Origin: Dasyornis broadbenti
Lineage: Eukaryota > Chordata > Aves > Passeriformes > Dasyornithidae
Length of the DNA stretch: 64,000 nt
Assembly: GCA_013397935.1 (NCBI GenBank)
Contig: VZRN01011464.1
Span: forward strand, 2,339,939-2,403,938
Direction: 5' to 3'
Part shown: positions 27,701 through 42,700 of the stretch, piece by piece
Numbering within the stretch: position 1 is the stretch's first letter
How the letters are laid out: each line of letters opens with the position of its first letter
Translations under genes and position numbers: made by a program
The notes under the pieces: generated by a model
What the model was told of the DNA's origin: nothing
Seen by the model: only the letters and a program-made list of their open reading frames with translations
Databases searched by the model: none

Positions 27701-30700
27701 CATTGAGGTCTCACAGGACTAATCTTTTCTAAGAGGAAAAAACCACAAGCCTCCACTGATACAGCTAACCACCTGTCACTACTTGAAACTAATATTTCTC
27801 AGGAAGTTCTTAGTCAATGGTAAATGCAGACAGTGCACTCTGATAACTTTTTAAAAATGCATTTTTTTATTTTCAGCTTTCTAAACACCCTCCACCCCTC
27901 CCACACATACACATTTGGTACTGTTATGAACTAAATACTACTGTATTCAAAAGACTAAATGGGTAAACACACAAAAACATCTCTCTTTTTCCTTCATCCT
28001 GTGAAACCAGTTTTATTTCTTCTTCTAGCTATGGATCTTGCTCAATTCCACAGTGCTGTTTCACTCCCTCTTGTTTTATACCATTATAAGAGGATGCGGA
28101 ATGGCTGGAGGCGGTGTCACCAGCACACACAGGATGCTCCAAGGTGCATTACTCTTTTATGCTGGTTAGCAACACTTAACTCCATTTTCTCAGTACCTAC
28201 TTAAAACCACACTGCGCTTGAAGAAAAGATGAACCCAGGAAAACTAACATATGTATGCAGGAGGAGTTCACTGATGAACACTTGGCAATATGACCTCAGA
28301 CAGCATCAGGCTGGCAAGAGAGCTAGTTTGGACTTCCCAGTCTATTCCATACTTAAATGACTGTGATGACAAAATCATCCTTCTCCACCTGCAGCTGATC
28401 AAGAACTTGAGCTTTTTCCACATAAAGGAAAAATTACTAAATTGCATGAATGGCCTCCTGGCTCCTGCAACAAGTTTTTAATAATTACATCATATTATTT
28501 GGAAAAAGCTGACCACATCTCCACAAATACTTTGCTGCTGTATTCCAGTGCCTGTTCCAGTATTCTCAATTTTCTGCAGACTTCCTTGTTTTACACAAAC
28601 CTCATCTCCCTGTCTCTTGCCTTCATACACAGGATCTCCACTGGGACCAGCTCTTTCATTCCCCTACATAGCCATGACCTCACATCATTTCAGCACAAAA
28701 TTAAACTGTCAGACAACAGGAGAAAGCTCGTGAGTGCAAACACAGCAAATTTCTCAGCAACCTAATTAATATCAGAAAACCTCTGAATAAAGTGGACTTG
28801 CTGTTTTGAAAACCAAACATAAAATTTGTGCTTCTCACTTGGTTTCCTCTTGAAACTGTGCTGCACATGTAAAATAGATCCATACTTCGAGGGAAACAAC
28901 ATACACATGAAATTATTCTTACTGAATGGAAGGGAGGAAGTACTTTTATTTCTATTTTTACTTCATGAGAAGAAAGGTAATAACACATCTCTTATGTAAG
29001 CTACAATTCCTTTAAATTTGGAGGGGCAAAATAATGAACATCTTAACCTAAGCCAGACACCTCACATTTACTGTAACCAATATCCTAAGAAATCCTGTGT
29101 CCCAGGTAACCACTTGTCACAAAAGCTCCTAGAATTACAGCACAAATTAAACAAAGAGTTAACATCCCACTTTACCAGGTGCTAGAATTCAGGCTTACAG
29201 TTCAGTCTTTTTCTCCCAGGAAACAAAGCATCCACAGCTGCTTTTCAGCAACAACTCTGTTAATTATCAAAGAATAAATGAACCCTTAGTGTAAGACAGA
29301 GTGGCATCTAGCTTCTTGAGCCAAAACAGTTATTTCTAACAGAATGTTCTTTTAGAGATCAAACTTAGGGGAATAATTAAGACCATAGAGAAAGATGAAG
29401 GAACCCCAAGGAAATAGTATTCTTTTATAAGTGCTCTGTGTGTAAGCAGCAGTGCTGAAGAACTTCTTGACTTAATTTGTATACAGGTCCCTCAAGGCTT
29501 CTAGAAATTTTAGGTTTAATGATTAAATAATCATTCAGTGTAAAAGTTACCAAGATAACAGCACAGCTAGGAGATACAAAATTATTCTAGCTGAATGAAC
29601 CGCACTGAGTTGAATGAACCAGTCTGCTGAGCTACCCACCACTGTTATGCTAAATAAAGCTATACTAATTATAAAAAAATAGAAAATAATAAAAAGCAAT
29701 AAAAATTGAAAGCTACAAGTTTTGAAAATAAACAGTGCCAGGCTTGGAATACTGTGACAAATGAATTTGAAGGTACTACACTTAGTGTAAACACTTATAA
29801 ATCAGCACGGATTTTTCATGCTCTCAGGGGCCTTTCAATGGGCCAACCTGTAAAGCAAAGGTAAAGTTGTTTACAACTAGCTGAAGCTCTCAAAGTTGCA
29901 CAGTACACACAAGCCAGGTGTACAGATCATTCAAGTCTCATGAACATTTTCCATCTTAAACATGCACAAAGAGAAGTCAACAGTATGAAGAAAGTGAAAA
30001 GTCTGGATAATAATGGGATATACAGAAGAATGATCATCAAAATATGGAAAAGCTGCAGGAACTGCTAACAGTCAGATGCATAAAAGACAAAAATGTTATT
30101 GATTGTAGCTCTGAGCATGCTATTGGTGTTGATATCCCAATGCCACCAATATTAGAGGGACCAGAGATTATTACTGTTTTATGGTAAAAAAAACTTCTTC
30201 TGTGTAGCTCATTTGAAACTATTATTTTCACAGAACCAGTTAGGTTGGGAAAGACCTCTGAGATCATCAAGTCCAACCTCTGACTGGTCACCACTTTGTC
30301 ATCTAGACCATGGCACCAAGTTCCCTGTTCAGTCTTTTCTTGAACACCTCCAGTGATGGTGATTCCACCACCTCCCTGGGCAGCCCATTCCAGTGTTAAA
30401 CAACCCATTCTGTGAAGAAATTCCTCCTGATGTCCAACCGAAACCTCTGCTGGCACAGCTTGGGGCTATGTCCTTTCTTCTTGTTGCTAGCTGGCTGGGG
30501 GAAGAGGCCGATCCCAACATGGCTACAACCTTCTTTCAGGGAGGTGTGGAAGCAATAAGGCCTTTCCTGAGCCTCCTTTTCTCCAGGCTAAACACTCCCA
30601 GCTCTCTCAGCTGCTCCTCATAGGACGTGGGCTCCAGACCTTTCCCCAGCTGTTGCCCTTCTCTGGACACACTGCAGCATCTTGTAGTGAGTGGCCCAAA

Positions 30701-33700
30701 AGTGAAAGCAGATATGCTGATATATGTTTAATATCTTGGTGTATATTTGGTAAGCCAGTGCTACAAAGTCATTGTCAACACAGAAGCTTCACCCGTATCA
30801 CGAGACTTGGAGCTCCATTGGCTCAACTGGTCTCATCTTAATCAGGGCAAGTCTGGAAAGAGGCACTTCCTTGAGGAGTCATCCTAGAAACTGCATCCTA
30901 ATCGGTTTTGTCTCAGAGGTGCACAGAGTGGTGCTTGCCCCTGGCAGTGACTAACAGGCCACTGAAACCTCAGACACCTGAACCAGTTGAGGCCTTGGTG
31001 GTTTTCTCAGCTCCAGTCCTGTGCAACACAGGCACCTGATCCCTCCCATTGCTGAATTTAAGAGAACAGCTAATAGAGCATTCATCAGGAATGCATCCCT
31101 TTCTAAGCAATAAAAGTACTTCTCATATGGATCAAAGATGAAATTCAAACTCCTCAAGTCCCACAGCAATAGCCATAAATTATAAAGACATTACTGCTTT
31201 AAACAAAAAGAACAGGATCCACCATGCAGAAGAAAATCTGCCTAAGCAGAAATTGTTTCCTCTCTGCAGAGTGGCTGAAGGAGCCAACACACCTCTGAGC
31301 TTGTTACAGCTTGTGCTGTAACCCACTCCTCCCTCCAGGGATGAGGGAGGGTCAGGTAATGAGTCCCTACAGGTACTGCCAAGGGAAAATAATGTGTCAT
31401 CTGCAGTAAGGAGGAAGACGTATAGTGACACTGTCAACATTCACTTAGAGTATCACACACAGTAAAACACAATAATTTATTGATGATAACAAAACTATCT
31501 AAAGTAGACATGAATTCCTACTGCAACACACCTAGTAAGAAGAAAGCCTTTCATACTTCCTTTTATTCTTTTCCAAGAACAGGTCAAAATAAAGTGTTTC
31601 CTATTATGCTGTCACCACTGAAAACTTAAGAAAAGGTACAGTGTAAGAAGGAAGATAAAACAGATTCAGTGAGCTGTTACTGAAATTTTAAGATCTTTCT
31701 CATCATATAAATCCATTCACAACTTCTAAGGAAAACACATTCACCTTTGAAATTAATTTTTTTTTCATATCAGTCAAACTTTCATTAAAAGAAAGTATAA
31801 ATATTACCATAGGTTTCAGTGGGCACAGCAGAAGGCCCACAGCATATTTTTAGACCCTCATGAAGTTAAATGTTTTTAACGTAAGACACCCATAGGGGTG
31901 AAGCCAGGCAATGACTGTGAGATTATAAGAATTAGAGATACCACATAAAAGCACTGTACAGAGAGCATGGGTAGCCTGTGGGACACAGAGAATGGCAGAT
32001 ATACCAGGCATAGAGACTTTGCTTCCTCATGCTGGTGCATCTGCCTCCCGGTATCTCTGTTAGAAGGTAAAGAGATACAGCAGGCAGTTCCCTGTACGTG
32101 TCTGTGTCTGTACCAACTAAAGGATCAATGACTCAACTGGAAAACAGAATAGTAAATCTTCATTGGACACAATCCTCCACAAAAATAAGAGGATAATTTA
32201 AAGTCATGCCACTCCCATTTCATTTTGTGAAATAAAAATAAATATCATTTAAAATAAATAAAAAATTAAAATTAAAATCATTTGGAGGTTAAAACCCTCC
32301 AAAAGTTATGATGCTAAACATTTGTTTGTTAGAAGAAGTGCACATGCACATCCCTGATGACTGGTAACAAATTGCTTCCATTAATTCAGCCAGCCCAGGG
32401 TTGCATTATTCCCTTTTGTTAAGCCACTTACGTATGCTCTACCCACCTGCATCAATGTGTGGTTTCAAAACCCAGTCATTAAAGTGTGTTGATTTTACTT
32501 TAAGAAAGAAGGATGGTGGTAGTTTTAACTTTGCAGTCATGAAGCCAACACAAGGAAGAAAAATGGTGAAGTATCATTAAAAAGAAATATTCATTAAATT
32601 TGGCAACATGGGGATGTAAATGCAGGGTTCCTGCTGGCACCACTCTTATGACAAATGCACTAAGAAGCCCAGTCATTGGATATGATTGCAACCAGTCTAT
32701 AAATAGAGACAACTCCAATTGCTCATATAAATAATGCCTTTGCAAATGATCCCTCAGTCATGTTGTGCTTTGATTAAATAGCCCTGCATGAGAAGTGTGA
32801 AATGAACAGAAATGCCCCTGAAATTTGCTTCTTCTCTTGCACAATACAACCACTTGCCACCTCAACTTCCACCCAATTGAGCACTTTCATTTTCATTCAA
32901 ATCGATGGGACATACTTAGTACTTTTTAAAAATAAGGCCTAGTCCTGAATACAAAGGTTTAAAAATTCATGATAAAAAATATAACTCACAATCAGTCAGT
33001 TTTAACTTTTGGTAACAGGGGCTTTTTCTACTTAATAATTCAATCTTAATGCAAAGCTTTTAATGATAAATTTTAAAGCTATTTTGTCACATATACAGTC
33101 CTTAAACTAGAAACCACCTAACATTGAAACTGATTTTGCTTCAGGCTTGAAAATGTCACAGATATTGAAAGAACTTTGCTCCAACTCCAAACAAGAATGA
33201 CATTATGATCAGAGATGAACCACAAAATATTACATCCTAAGAATTATTTGCCAGAAATTTATGGATATGCCAGAATTATGGGTATTACTGGCATTTTTCA
33301 CTAATCAAAATCATATAGTCCAGTTACCTAAAGAATCGTAGAATCATTAAGGTTGGAAAATACCTCCGAGATCATCAAGGTGGTATTTGACCTAATACCA
33401 CCATATCCACTAAACATATCACAGAGTCCCACATCAATTCATTTTTTGAACACTTACAGGTGCAGGGACTCTACCACTTCCCTGTGCAGCCTGTTCCAAA
33501 GCTTCATTAACCACTCTTTAAGTGAAGAAATTTTTCCCAATATCCAATGTATACCTGGATGTTTATCCTTGTCACTTGTTACTGGGAGAAAAGACTGACC
33601 CCCACCTGGCCACCACATCCTTTCAAGCAGTTGTAGAACCAATAAGGTCTCCCCAAGCCTCCTTTTCTCCAGGCTGAGCAGCCCCAGCTGCTCCTCATCA

Positions 33701-36700
33701 GACTTGTGCTCCAGACCCTTCCCCCGGTTTGTTGCCCTTCTCTGGATATACCGCAGCACCTCAATGTCTTTGTTGAAGTGAGGGGCCCAAAACTGAACCT
33801 CCCTTGCCAGTGCCAAATATGGGAGAAAAGAGTTTTCTAATAGAATAAAAACATTCTGTAACTCAAACTTTTCCTTTTTTTTTTTTTTGTGAAAAGTAAA
33901 GGTGGCACACTCTTGAAAAATTTGCAATTCAAACCATGCATTTCAAACAAGTGTCAGTGCACTATATCACAATGTCAAGTGTTTTCCCCCCAACTTAATC
34001 ACCCAAATAAAAAATAAAAATTAAAAAATAATTTGGGAAATCATTGCCACAACAACTGACAGAGAAATACAGCTGGCATCCCTGAGACCCTGTGTACACA
34101 AAGTTTACTCAGAAAGAAAATGTAAGAAATTTTACTTAGAAAGTTAGAATACAGAAATGAAAGATAGTATGTGACAAAATGGCTTATGGCTTTTAAGCAA
34201 ATATCATTACTTTATATTACATGTCATATTCCACTTAAAGCATCTCTCTATACCAACAGTTACACACTCTATTTTGCTAGATTTACTTAATTTAAAAAGC
34301 TAGAAAATATAAACCATAAGGTTGTGTGCCATTCAATTAAGTGCTTTACATGTAAATTTCTCGGGACAGCTTCTTGTTCTATGTTAGGTGACAGAACAAT
34401 TCGATCATTGTGGGGGCCAGAGCATCTACAGGAATGAAAGTATTCCTATTACTTTAGACTTTAAATCTACAGCTTCTTGACCATTCCACAGTCCAGTTCT
34501 GTGCAGAAGGTTTCAAGTAACCGGCATCCTGAGTCAGGTGTGAGGATACTATGAGCTGCGATCGCATCAGCAGGTATAGAGTATCAGCATAGTGATACGC
34601 ATAGCTCACGCTGGTGTCAGACTGCAGCAAACTAGTCTCTAATAGCAGCCAGTCTTTGTCTCCCTTATGCAGCACAGCTTTTATATCATCACGCATTTTA
34701 ATCTTCCTTTTCAGGGCAGGTTTTCTGCAGAGATGGGAATGTGCAGTGCAGGCAGTGAGGATGTCTCACACCCAACAAGAGCTGCTGCTGGGCACTTGGT
34801 GGTAGGCGTACCACAAAGGATTTGAAATCCCTCTTAATTGTTCTTTTTGACTGCATCAAGCATCGGCTCCTACTCCTCTCTTCCAAGCCCTTACTAACCC
34901 AGTGTATCAGCTACTGTCACACCGTGTTACTCCTGCCTCTGCTTTGCTACTGTGACAGCTGTGTGACCGCAGCTCTCCGACACTCCTTTTAGTATTTTTC
35001 AACACCATACCTCACACATGGGCTGTGTTTCTTGAGCTGATCCATAAGAATGTACCACTTTCCCTTCCTTATGCTTGCAACAGACCAATTTCTGAGATGA
35101 CATATTAAAGAAACCAACTCGTTGGTCTAATAAACCCCATATATATTTGGGTGGACTACGGGGCACTGCATACTTGTTCTTCGTACATGGTTTGACTTTT
35201 ACAGCTGAGAAATTCAATTAACAAAATGTGCGGTCTTCACCAACATGTAATAACATATTCATGTCGTTGGGCACTACTGAACCACAATGACAATTTAGAT
35301 TCTATGCTGTAATTACTCATGAACAAACTGATCCCAGGAGCACATCTCGGGAAGATCTTTTCGATTCGGATCTCATCTCTTTCAGTGCAATTATGCCACA
35401 CAGTAGGCGTAAGTATTTCTCTTTTTCTTTCTTAGCTGTCTTGCATGTGAAGCATTCCTTCACACTAACCATGAGAAAATGTGATTGATTCTGTGATATG
35501 TCTAAAAATCCTACAGAACTGTAGGTAAGTATTATATAGGGAGACATTTCTGTTATGTTCTTTATAAATACGTACACACACATTTTTGTCTGCTGTTGGC
35601 TGATTCTTTGACTTCAACTATTTGAGCCTAAACCCCAAACTCGTGGTGGTTGGCATTCCCCAGGAACTTATTCCCAAATGGATAGCATAAACGCGGTGGC
35701 TCTTTTAAAATAAAGAATAAGATTAGTGCTTATCTTCTCAGTAAGGAAAATGCCAGAAAAATTAAATTGTGTCCTACATGATTATCTTTGATATTAGTGT
35801 ATTACTATGATGATGTATTACTATACATAATATTTTACTATGATGGGATAGACAAAAAAACTGAACAAAAGAGTAGGTGTACTCAACTGTGGACCAACAA
35901 GAATAGGTGTGAGAGTAGTTCATAAACCAATGCTAGCAGGAGAAAGAAAGATATCTCTTCATTTTTCTCACTGGCAAGAATATGAGAGAATAGAAAGTAA
36001 TTATTGTTTAGGACTTCCCCGTTTCAGTGTTCTAAGTCCCCAACTCAGAGACCACAGTTTTGCTACAGTATTGCTCCAATCTGAAGGTGTATTTTCAAAA
36101 CTCAGACTGTGATAGCGGGAGAGAAAAAGGCTGACAAGTAGGCGTTCAATTTGTGCCTTAAAAGATACCCTCATCACTTACTAGACTGCATGCAAAACAA
36201 TGTTAAGGCTATAAACTCCCAATTTTGTTGCAGCATTTATCTGATGTTCAGTGTGAAAAGATGTTTTCAAAGACTGACTGAAGCTTTGAGTTAAGGCTGA
36301 TCAGGATCCCTCTTCTGTGACTTGTTATTTCAGTTTCATTGTTTCTTTGCATACTGAGAGGGGATAGAGTTAGTGTTTCCATGCAATCTCAGGTTTAACA
36401 ATAAAACTGAACAAGGCTTTAACATTTCCATTTAATATCTCCTCTGACAAGTTCATTTTTCTGTATTTTCACATGGAGTTCTGTTCCCTAGTCTATGTAA
36501 TAAATACATACAATTTTCTTCATGAGTGGATTGTGGCATTGTAGCAAAGAAAAAATTGTAGCAGTTTTTCATTCTGGCATGCTCATAATAATTCTTCACA
36601 ATAATTGCGAAGACACCAGAAGTCAATCTTTCTCACTTTTCCACGAAATTGTTGTTAGAACAAGAAAAGGAATTATTCACCTTTAACCCCTTAAGGATGC

Positions 36701-39700
36701 ATTCATATTAATACAACAAATTTTTTATAATTTTTAAAATCCATTTTACTCTAAAGAAGAAAAGGGATTTAATTTGGGTAAGAGAGATAAGGAAGAAAAA
36801 TAATTATATATTTATTCAGAAAAATTTCTGAAACAAACTCAGGAGAGACTTTCAAATTCATGTTCAATCCTTCAAGGATTTTCTTGCAAATTTTATGCTA
36901 GAAAGCTATGTATACTCTGCCTTACACACAAATGAACAGCCCTGCTATACAAGAGCCAGACTTCTCAGAGCAAAGACTTTTAACATATTTATGCAGAAGA
37001 GAAAGCAAGATCTGAACGGAGAAAACAGGCATTGCCTGGAGTTAAAAAAAGCAAATCTGGTTCCATGCTAGCAACAGAACTATTACTTGGAAGTACCAGT
37101 GCTTGGCTGCTAAAAATGTCCAACACAGAAGTATGAATGGCTTTGGAGGCACTTATAGGACCTACTGAAGAGACAAAAAATACTGATTTCAGAGATCTTA
37201 TCCTATAGTTCTCTCCACGTATAGACTTTCTGTATCCTCCAAACCAGACATTGGGGGAGAGAACCTGAGAGTTATATGATAAAGACCTGAACTAAAGACA
37301 CTGTGGAACTGAATTATATGGAAGCAGAAGGATGGGCACAGAAAAAAAGGAACATTTGATGGCAAGAAAGCTTTGGGCTTGCATTTTGACATAGGACACT
37401 TTGTTTAAACAACTGAGAAGTACACTGCAGGAATCAGTGCTTCCCGCTTCCTACAAAACATGGAAATTACATGGAACATTTAGAAAGCGAAACATCAGGC
37501 TATTCATTTTATACCAAGTGCATAAATGGAATGTGGTCTTTAAACAACATAGTGTTTAGTAAAGGTATTTAAATATATTATTTCCCCCTTCCTTTCTACA
37601 GTATTTAAAAGAAGCCAAATGCTAAGCCAAACTTGAAGGTCAAAGGCCAAGCCATTTGTACTATGGTGTTCTACAAGAAAACTTGCTAAGCAAAATGTTC
37701 CACAAATACTATTATTCCATTTTGAACAACTCACTATGTAAAACATGCCTTGTCTTATTCATCTTTTATCCTTCAGAAGAAATCTTCTCTAGCATGAAAG
37801 TCAAACCACACGAAGTCACAGATGGAATGGAATTGTTTTGGAAAACTGGTAAGCAGATACAGATGGTATTTGGATACTGGTATTGAAAGTATCTGATATT
37901 ACAGATGCTGGTAAGCCTACAGATTCATGCTCTATCAGTTACAGTGGAGGGAGAACACCTCCCTAACCTAACAAAAGTGTGGAAGAACAATACAGCACAG
38001 CAATGAAAGAGAAGCTTATCATAGACACACATACTGAAATATTTTAGAGAAAAAAGAACCAAACTATTAAATAATGACTATCAATACACACCTACTCCAA
38101 ATCCTTCCTCTTTCTGCAACATGCATACATTCTTGTTCAAAATAATAACCACTAGATTATTTGTTTCAAAATCACAAGTTACAGGCTTGAGAGGAGAATT
38201 GGAGGCCCAAAAGGTAAAGATCATGGCTTGAGATACAATTTACTGGAAACAGCAAAAAGATAAGGAAAGAACAGTAACAGCAACAATATTAATAACAAGA
38301 GTGCACAAAAAGTAGGGAGTGAATAACAGGCAAAATATGCTCACCACAGAGCCTGACCTGACCGCAGCTCTGACCGCTCCCTCCAGCCTGGAACCAGCCT
38401 TATCCAACCATTCCCTCTGGCTCAGAACTGGCACCACCGCACCGCTCCCTCCACCCCACGTACTCACCCAGGCCAGGCTCCAGCATGATCCCAAACAGGA
38501 TGTTCCCAAACAGTGGCATGGATGAGGCCACATTGCTGGCTGCAGGTAGAGCTTGGCATATAAACAAGAGCTCTACTGTGGCACTTTCCCATACCCATCT
38601 TATTTACAAGTCACATATAAAAAATTAGTCTAAAGGAATTGGTCAGTCAGTCTAACAACTTGATACCTTGCTAGGATGTGTGAGCTCTTCCTCAAACTCG
38701 CTGGGCAAGAGTCCATTAAGACAAATTTGATTCATATTTCAACACCAATCTCTGGTTTATGTTTCATACATCTGAAACAAGACCAGTACAAATAGCTGAA
38801 AAAACTACAATGATCAATTGTATTGCTACAAAACCACATACGGAAAGCTTTCCAAAAGTAATACTAAGACAGCAGGAAATGTACAATTTCCCATAAAGGG
38901 GGATACACAATGAATGTATTTGTGAAGTCAAAACACGACACTCCTAGTTTCTAAAGAAATAGTTGCTATCTAGCTTTACCAACTTGTGCAATTTAAAAAT
39001 GATTACTCTATGTATTTTAGTCAGTTTATAAAATGCAGTCAAGAAATATGTGATTGCAAGGACATCTAAACAAACACAGAAATACAGATGAAATTTCAAT
39101 AAACCATCTAAACCGTCTGTCTAAATCATCTAGGTACTACTGCAGTATGAATTACACCTCTATTCCTTCAAGAAAAGGTCTTACCTCTCCTTAAACTTCT
39201 GAGATAACACAACATTCCTGTGCAGTTTAGTCTATTTCTTTACTAAGTATTTAGTCAGAGTTTTCCCCGAAGCATAGCCTAAATATTTGTATGTGAAGAA
39301 ATTAGGCCAATCACTATTTGTTTATTTCATTCATTCCCTGCCACCTTCTTGGGACAAATATTGAGAGCCTGCTCTACAGTAACCTATGGCAGAGCACAAG
39401 GCTTACATACTTCTTCCTACCGTGTCCCTCTCTCCCTTCTCTGCCCTTTTTGCCCTCCTTCCACCACCACATCAAACTTTGCCTTATAGTATGCATCTAC
39501 TAAATCTCTTCTTCTTTTATTAAGCTTAAAGTGTTATGACAAAACAGCTTAAACACAGCTGTATCTAAAAACTTGGCATAACATTAATTTGCAACAGTTC
39601 ACCTATTTCTGTAACTCAGCTCCTTAAATGGGCTCTGAAAAATTCATATTCAACCTCTGCTGATCATATATACAACAAAACATTTTGATACAACCTGCTA

Positions 39701-42700
39701 AAATCCACGTTTCAGCTTTTGGAGTTTTAAAAGAGAAATAAAAGAATGTTGAATGCGAACCACTTAAAAAGTTCCTGAAGTAATGCAAAGATAGCCCAAA
39801 TTTTCATTTCTTTTGAACAAGAATGCTACTGTCCAACTATACTCTGCAATATGGAAAAGTTTTGGCATATATGCAATGCAATCAAGAGAAGAAAAAGGTT
39901 TCATGGGCAAAATCTTTCACTAGAACAACCAAAACAACTGAACCTGGAAGAAGGCAGAAGAGCTTCTAAGCACATAAGCTCTTTTTCAGATCTGCATCAA
40001 AAGCAAAAAATCTCAAGGTAACAACAGGACAGGAACAAGTACTCCCAGGTTTAACATCATTATGTTATTTATCAGACATTCTGAATGAAAACAGTGGTTA
40101 GGAGTGGAGGCAAATGTGCGTGCTCTTTAAGCATTCCTAGGCCTGTGTTAATACTTCATTTTTCTACAGAAACTTTTCTCAAATTGCCAGAAAATATAAG
40201 AGGAAACAAGCAAATTAAATTCTTTTTTTGTGACCATCTCATTTGCAGCAGAAGTGCACAGCAGATAATCTGTGCAAGAGAAACTAAAGAAAGGAAGCTG
40301 GATCACTCGATTATAGATTGCATGGGAAACAGCTCTTATCTAACTTTCCACAGACCCAGAAGTGGTGTGGGGCAGATCACTGAGATCAGCTCTTCATTCC
40401 CAAGAGTTAAAGAGCCAGCAGTGCCCTGGCAGCCAGGAGGGCCAAGTGTGTCCTGGGGTGCATCAGGCACAGCATTGCTAACCATGCAAGGGAGAGGATT
40501 GCCCCGCTCTGCTCTGCACTGGGGCAGCCTCACCTCAAATCATGGGGGCAGTTTTGGGTGCCTCGACACGATAAAGATCTAAAGCTATTATAGAATGTCC
40601 AGAGGAGGGCTATGAAGATGGTGAAGAGCCTGAAGGAGAAAACCAGATGAGGTCACTTGACTTATTCAGCCTGGAGAAGAAGAGACTGAGGGGAAACCTC
40701 ATAGCTGTCTACAGCTTCCTAACAAGGGCAAGCGGAAGGCCAGACACTGATGTCTTCACTCGGGCGACCAGTGACAGGGCCCAAAGGAACGGGATGAAGC
40801 TGTGCCAGGGAGGTTTAGGTTAGACATTAAGAAAACTTTCTTTGCCCAGATGGTGGCTGGGCACCGGAACAGGCTCCCCAGGGAAGTGGTCACAGCATCA
40901 AGTGTGATGGAGTTCAGGAAGTGTTTGGACAATACTCTCAGGCACATGGGGTGATTCTTGGGGTGTCCTGTGCTGGGGCAGGAGTTGCATTTTCCTGCCA
41001 GTTGTGGATATTCTATGGTGCACATGTTTTCAGCAGGACCAGGACCTGACTGAAGCACAGCATTCTCCCTGATCCAGTGACTCTGAGGTGCCTACAGCTC
41101 TGTGCACTACACCCTTATTGTCATGCAGCAAAGGATTTGAGTGTTACAATGATGGTAGCTGTTAGATGGATCATGACAAGGTGCAAAATGCCTTTTTTAC
41201 TGTGCTCTGTTCATGCAGTGTAGATACAATCTCAAATTCTGACAGCATTTTTTTCTTCTGGTTTTCCTCACCACGACAATGGCAGCCTTAGTGCTTAACT
41301 GAGTTTTAGTATTAGATACCACTGTACGTCAGCTATGTCCTTGCTTATTTGAGAAATGTGATATATTGAGCATTTTAAATTTTGGATTAACTACATATGT
41401 GTTATGAACAAGAGTGAATCCAACATAATTTGAATTTTTGGGGGTTATGCATCACTTAGAACAAGCAGAACCAGTAATTCTTCTTGAAGAACTGGAATTA
41501 CTGGTTCATCAATGAAGTTCTTTATTATTCTGTCTTCTGTCACTTGATATGCTTCTACAACACTGCATCCTACCTGAGCATTTCAAAGGGGACTTTACAA
41601 TTTCTTCATTACACACTATTATTTTTGGTACAACCCTAGCTTCTGCCTTACTCTATAAAAGGGAATAGCACTTCATTTCGGTAAGCTGCCTTTCTCTGAC
41701 AATTTTTAATATGCCACAGGAAAGTGGGTGCCAATCTTTTTAAGAAAAACTCAATATAGTTCAGTTGATTGCAAATCACAAGTGAAATATTGTTCCTAGG
41801 GACATTTTCTATTTTTGGCTAGCAGTGCTGATTTGCTCTTCCTAAATACTAGTTTATATCTAACCATTGATTTTAACGTCACCTATGCTCTTCCATGCCT
41901 ATAATTTCAGAAAGCAATTAGCCATTCCTTCACTAACAGGACTCCTGTGGTTTAAATGCAGTAAAATTCACCATGTTTCTTAAGTACATTGTCATGCTTC
42001 CTATAGGAATTATTAAATTGAAAAGGAGCAGTGATATATACATAAATGCTGCTGTGGGCATGACTAATCCAGTCCACACAATGGTTCAGGGTACTGCAGA
42101 CTGAAACTTTCATCTTATCACTTTCTTCCTAATGGCATCTTACACAAAGAAGAAGAATAAATTGTTTTGGCAAACTTGCTTCCAGATTTTCCCCTGTATG
42201 AGGCTGCACAGAACCTCCCTCACCCAAAGTGCAGGTACCTCTCATATGCTTGGCAGAGGCGTGAGCTGTGTGTGTCAGACACAGGGAGAACTGAGAACAC
42301 CCATCTCCACAGCCGTGAGATGAGGGTGCAGCCAGCTAGGGCAGGAAGGACCAGTCACTCTATAGGGACAATTCTGTAACGTGGCCTGTGTGGGATGAAG
42401 TGTGTAGGTGTGTGTCCAGTCTCTGCTATGGTAACACTGTGCTGCTCCCAGCTGTGCAGCCACAAGGCTTGGAGGTCTGACAGGCAGCCCGCTGCTGATG
42501 TTATCACTATTCATAGTGATTCTGTATAAAGCACTCACTAACTTGCTTGTGAAGTGTTTCACTCTGTGTATGTAGTATTTTAGTTTAGGAAACATCTAAA
42601 TTTAATCTCATTGTGCGGCGAACACGTGCTGGTTTTGTTGCATTATTCTAAGCTCCTGACAGTGTTTAATGATATAGTCTACTTGTTTATCTCTCTGTCA

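Noticed and set aside
28442..28765. 107-codon plus-strand frame
   Set aside because: Two overlapping plus frames and an opposing minus frame cover the same bases; no family resemblance.
40085..40582. 165-codon plus-strand frame, the longest in the window
   Set aside because: Its second part is CR1 sequence read in a non-ORF2 frame (from about 40395) and its first part has no homology I recognise. It is a chance join.
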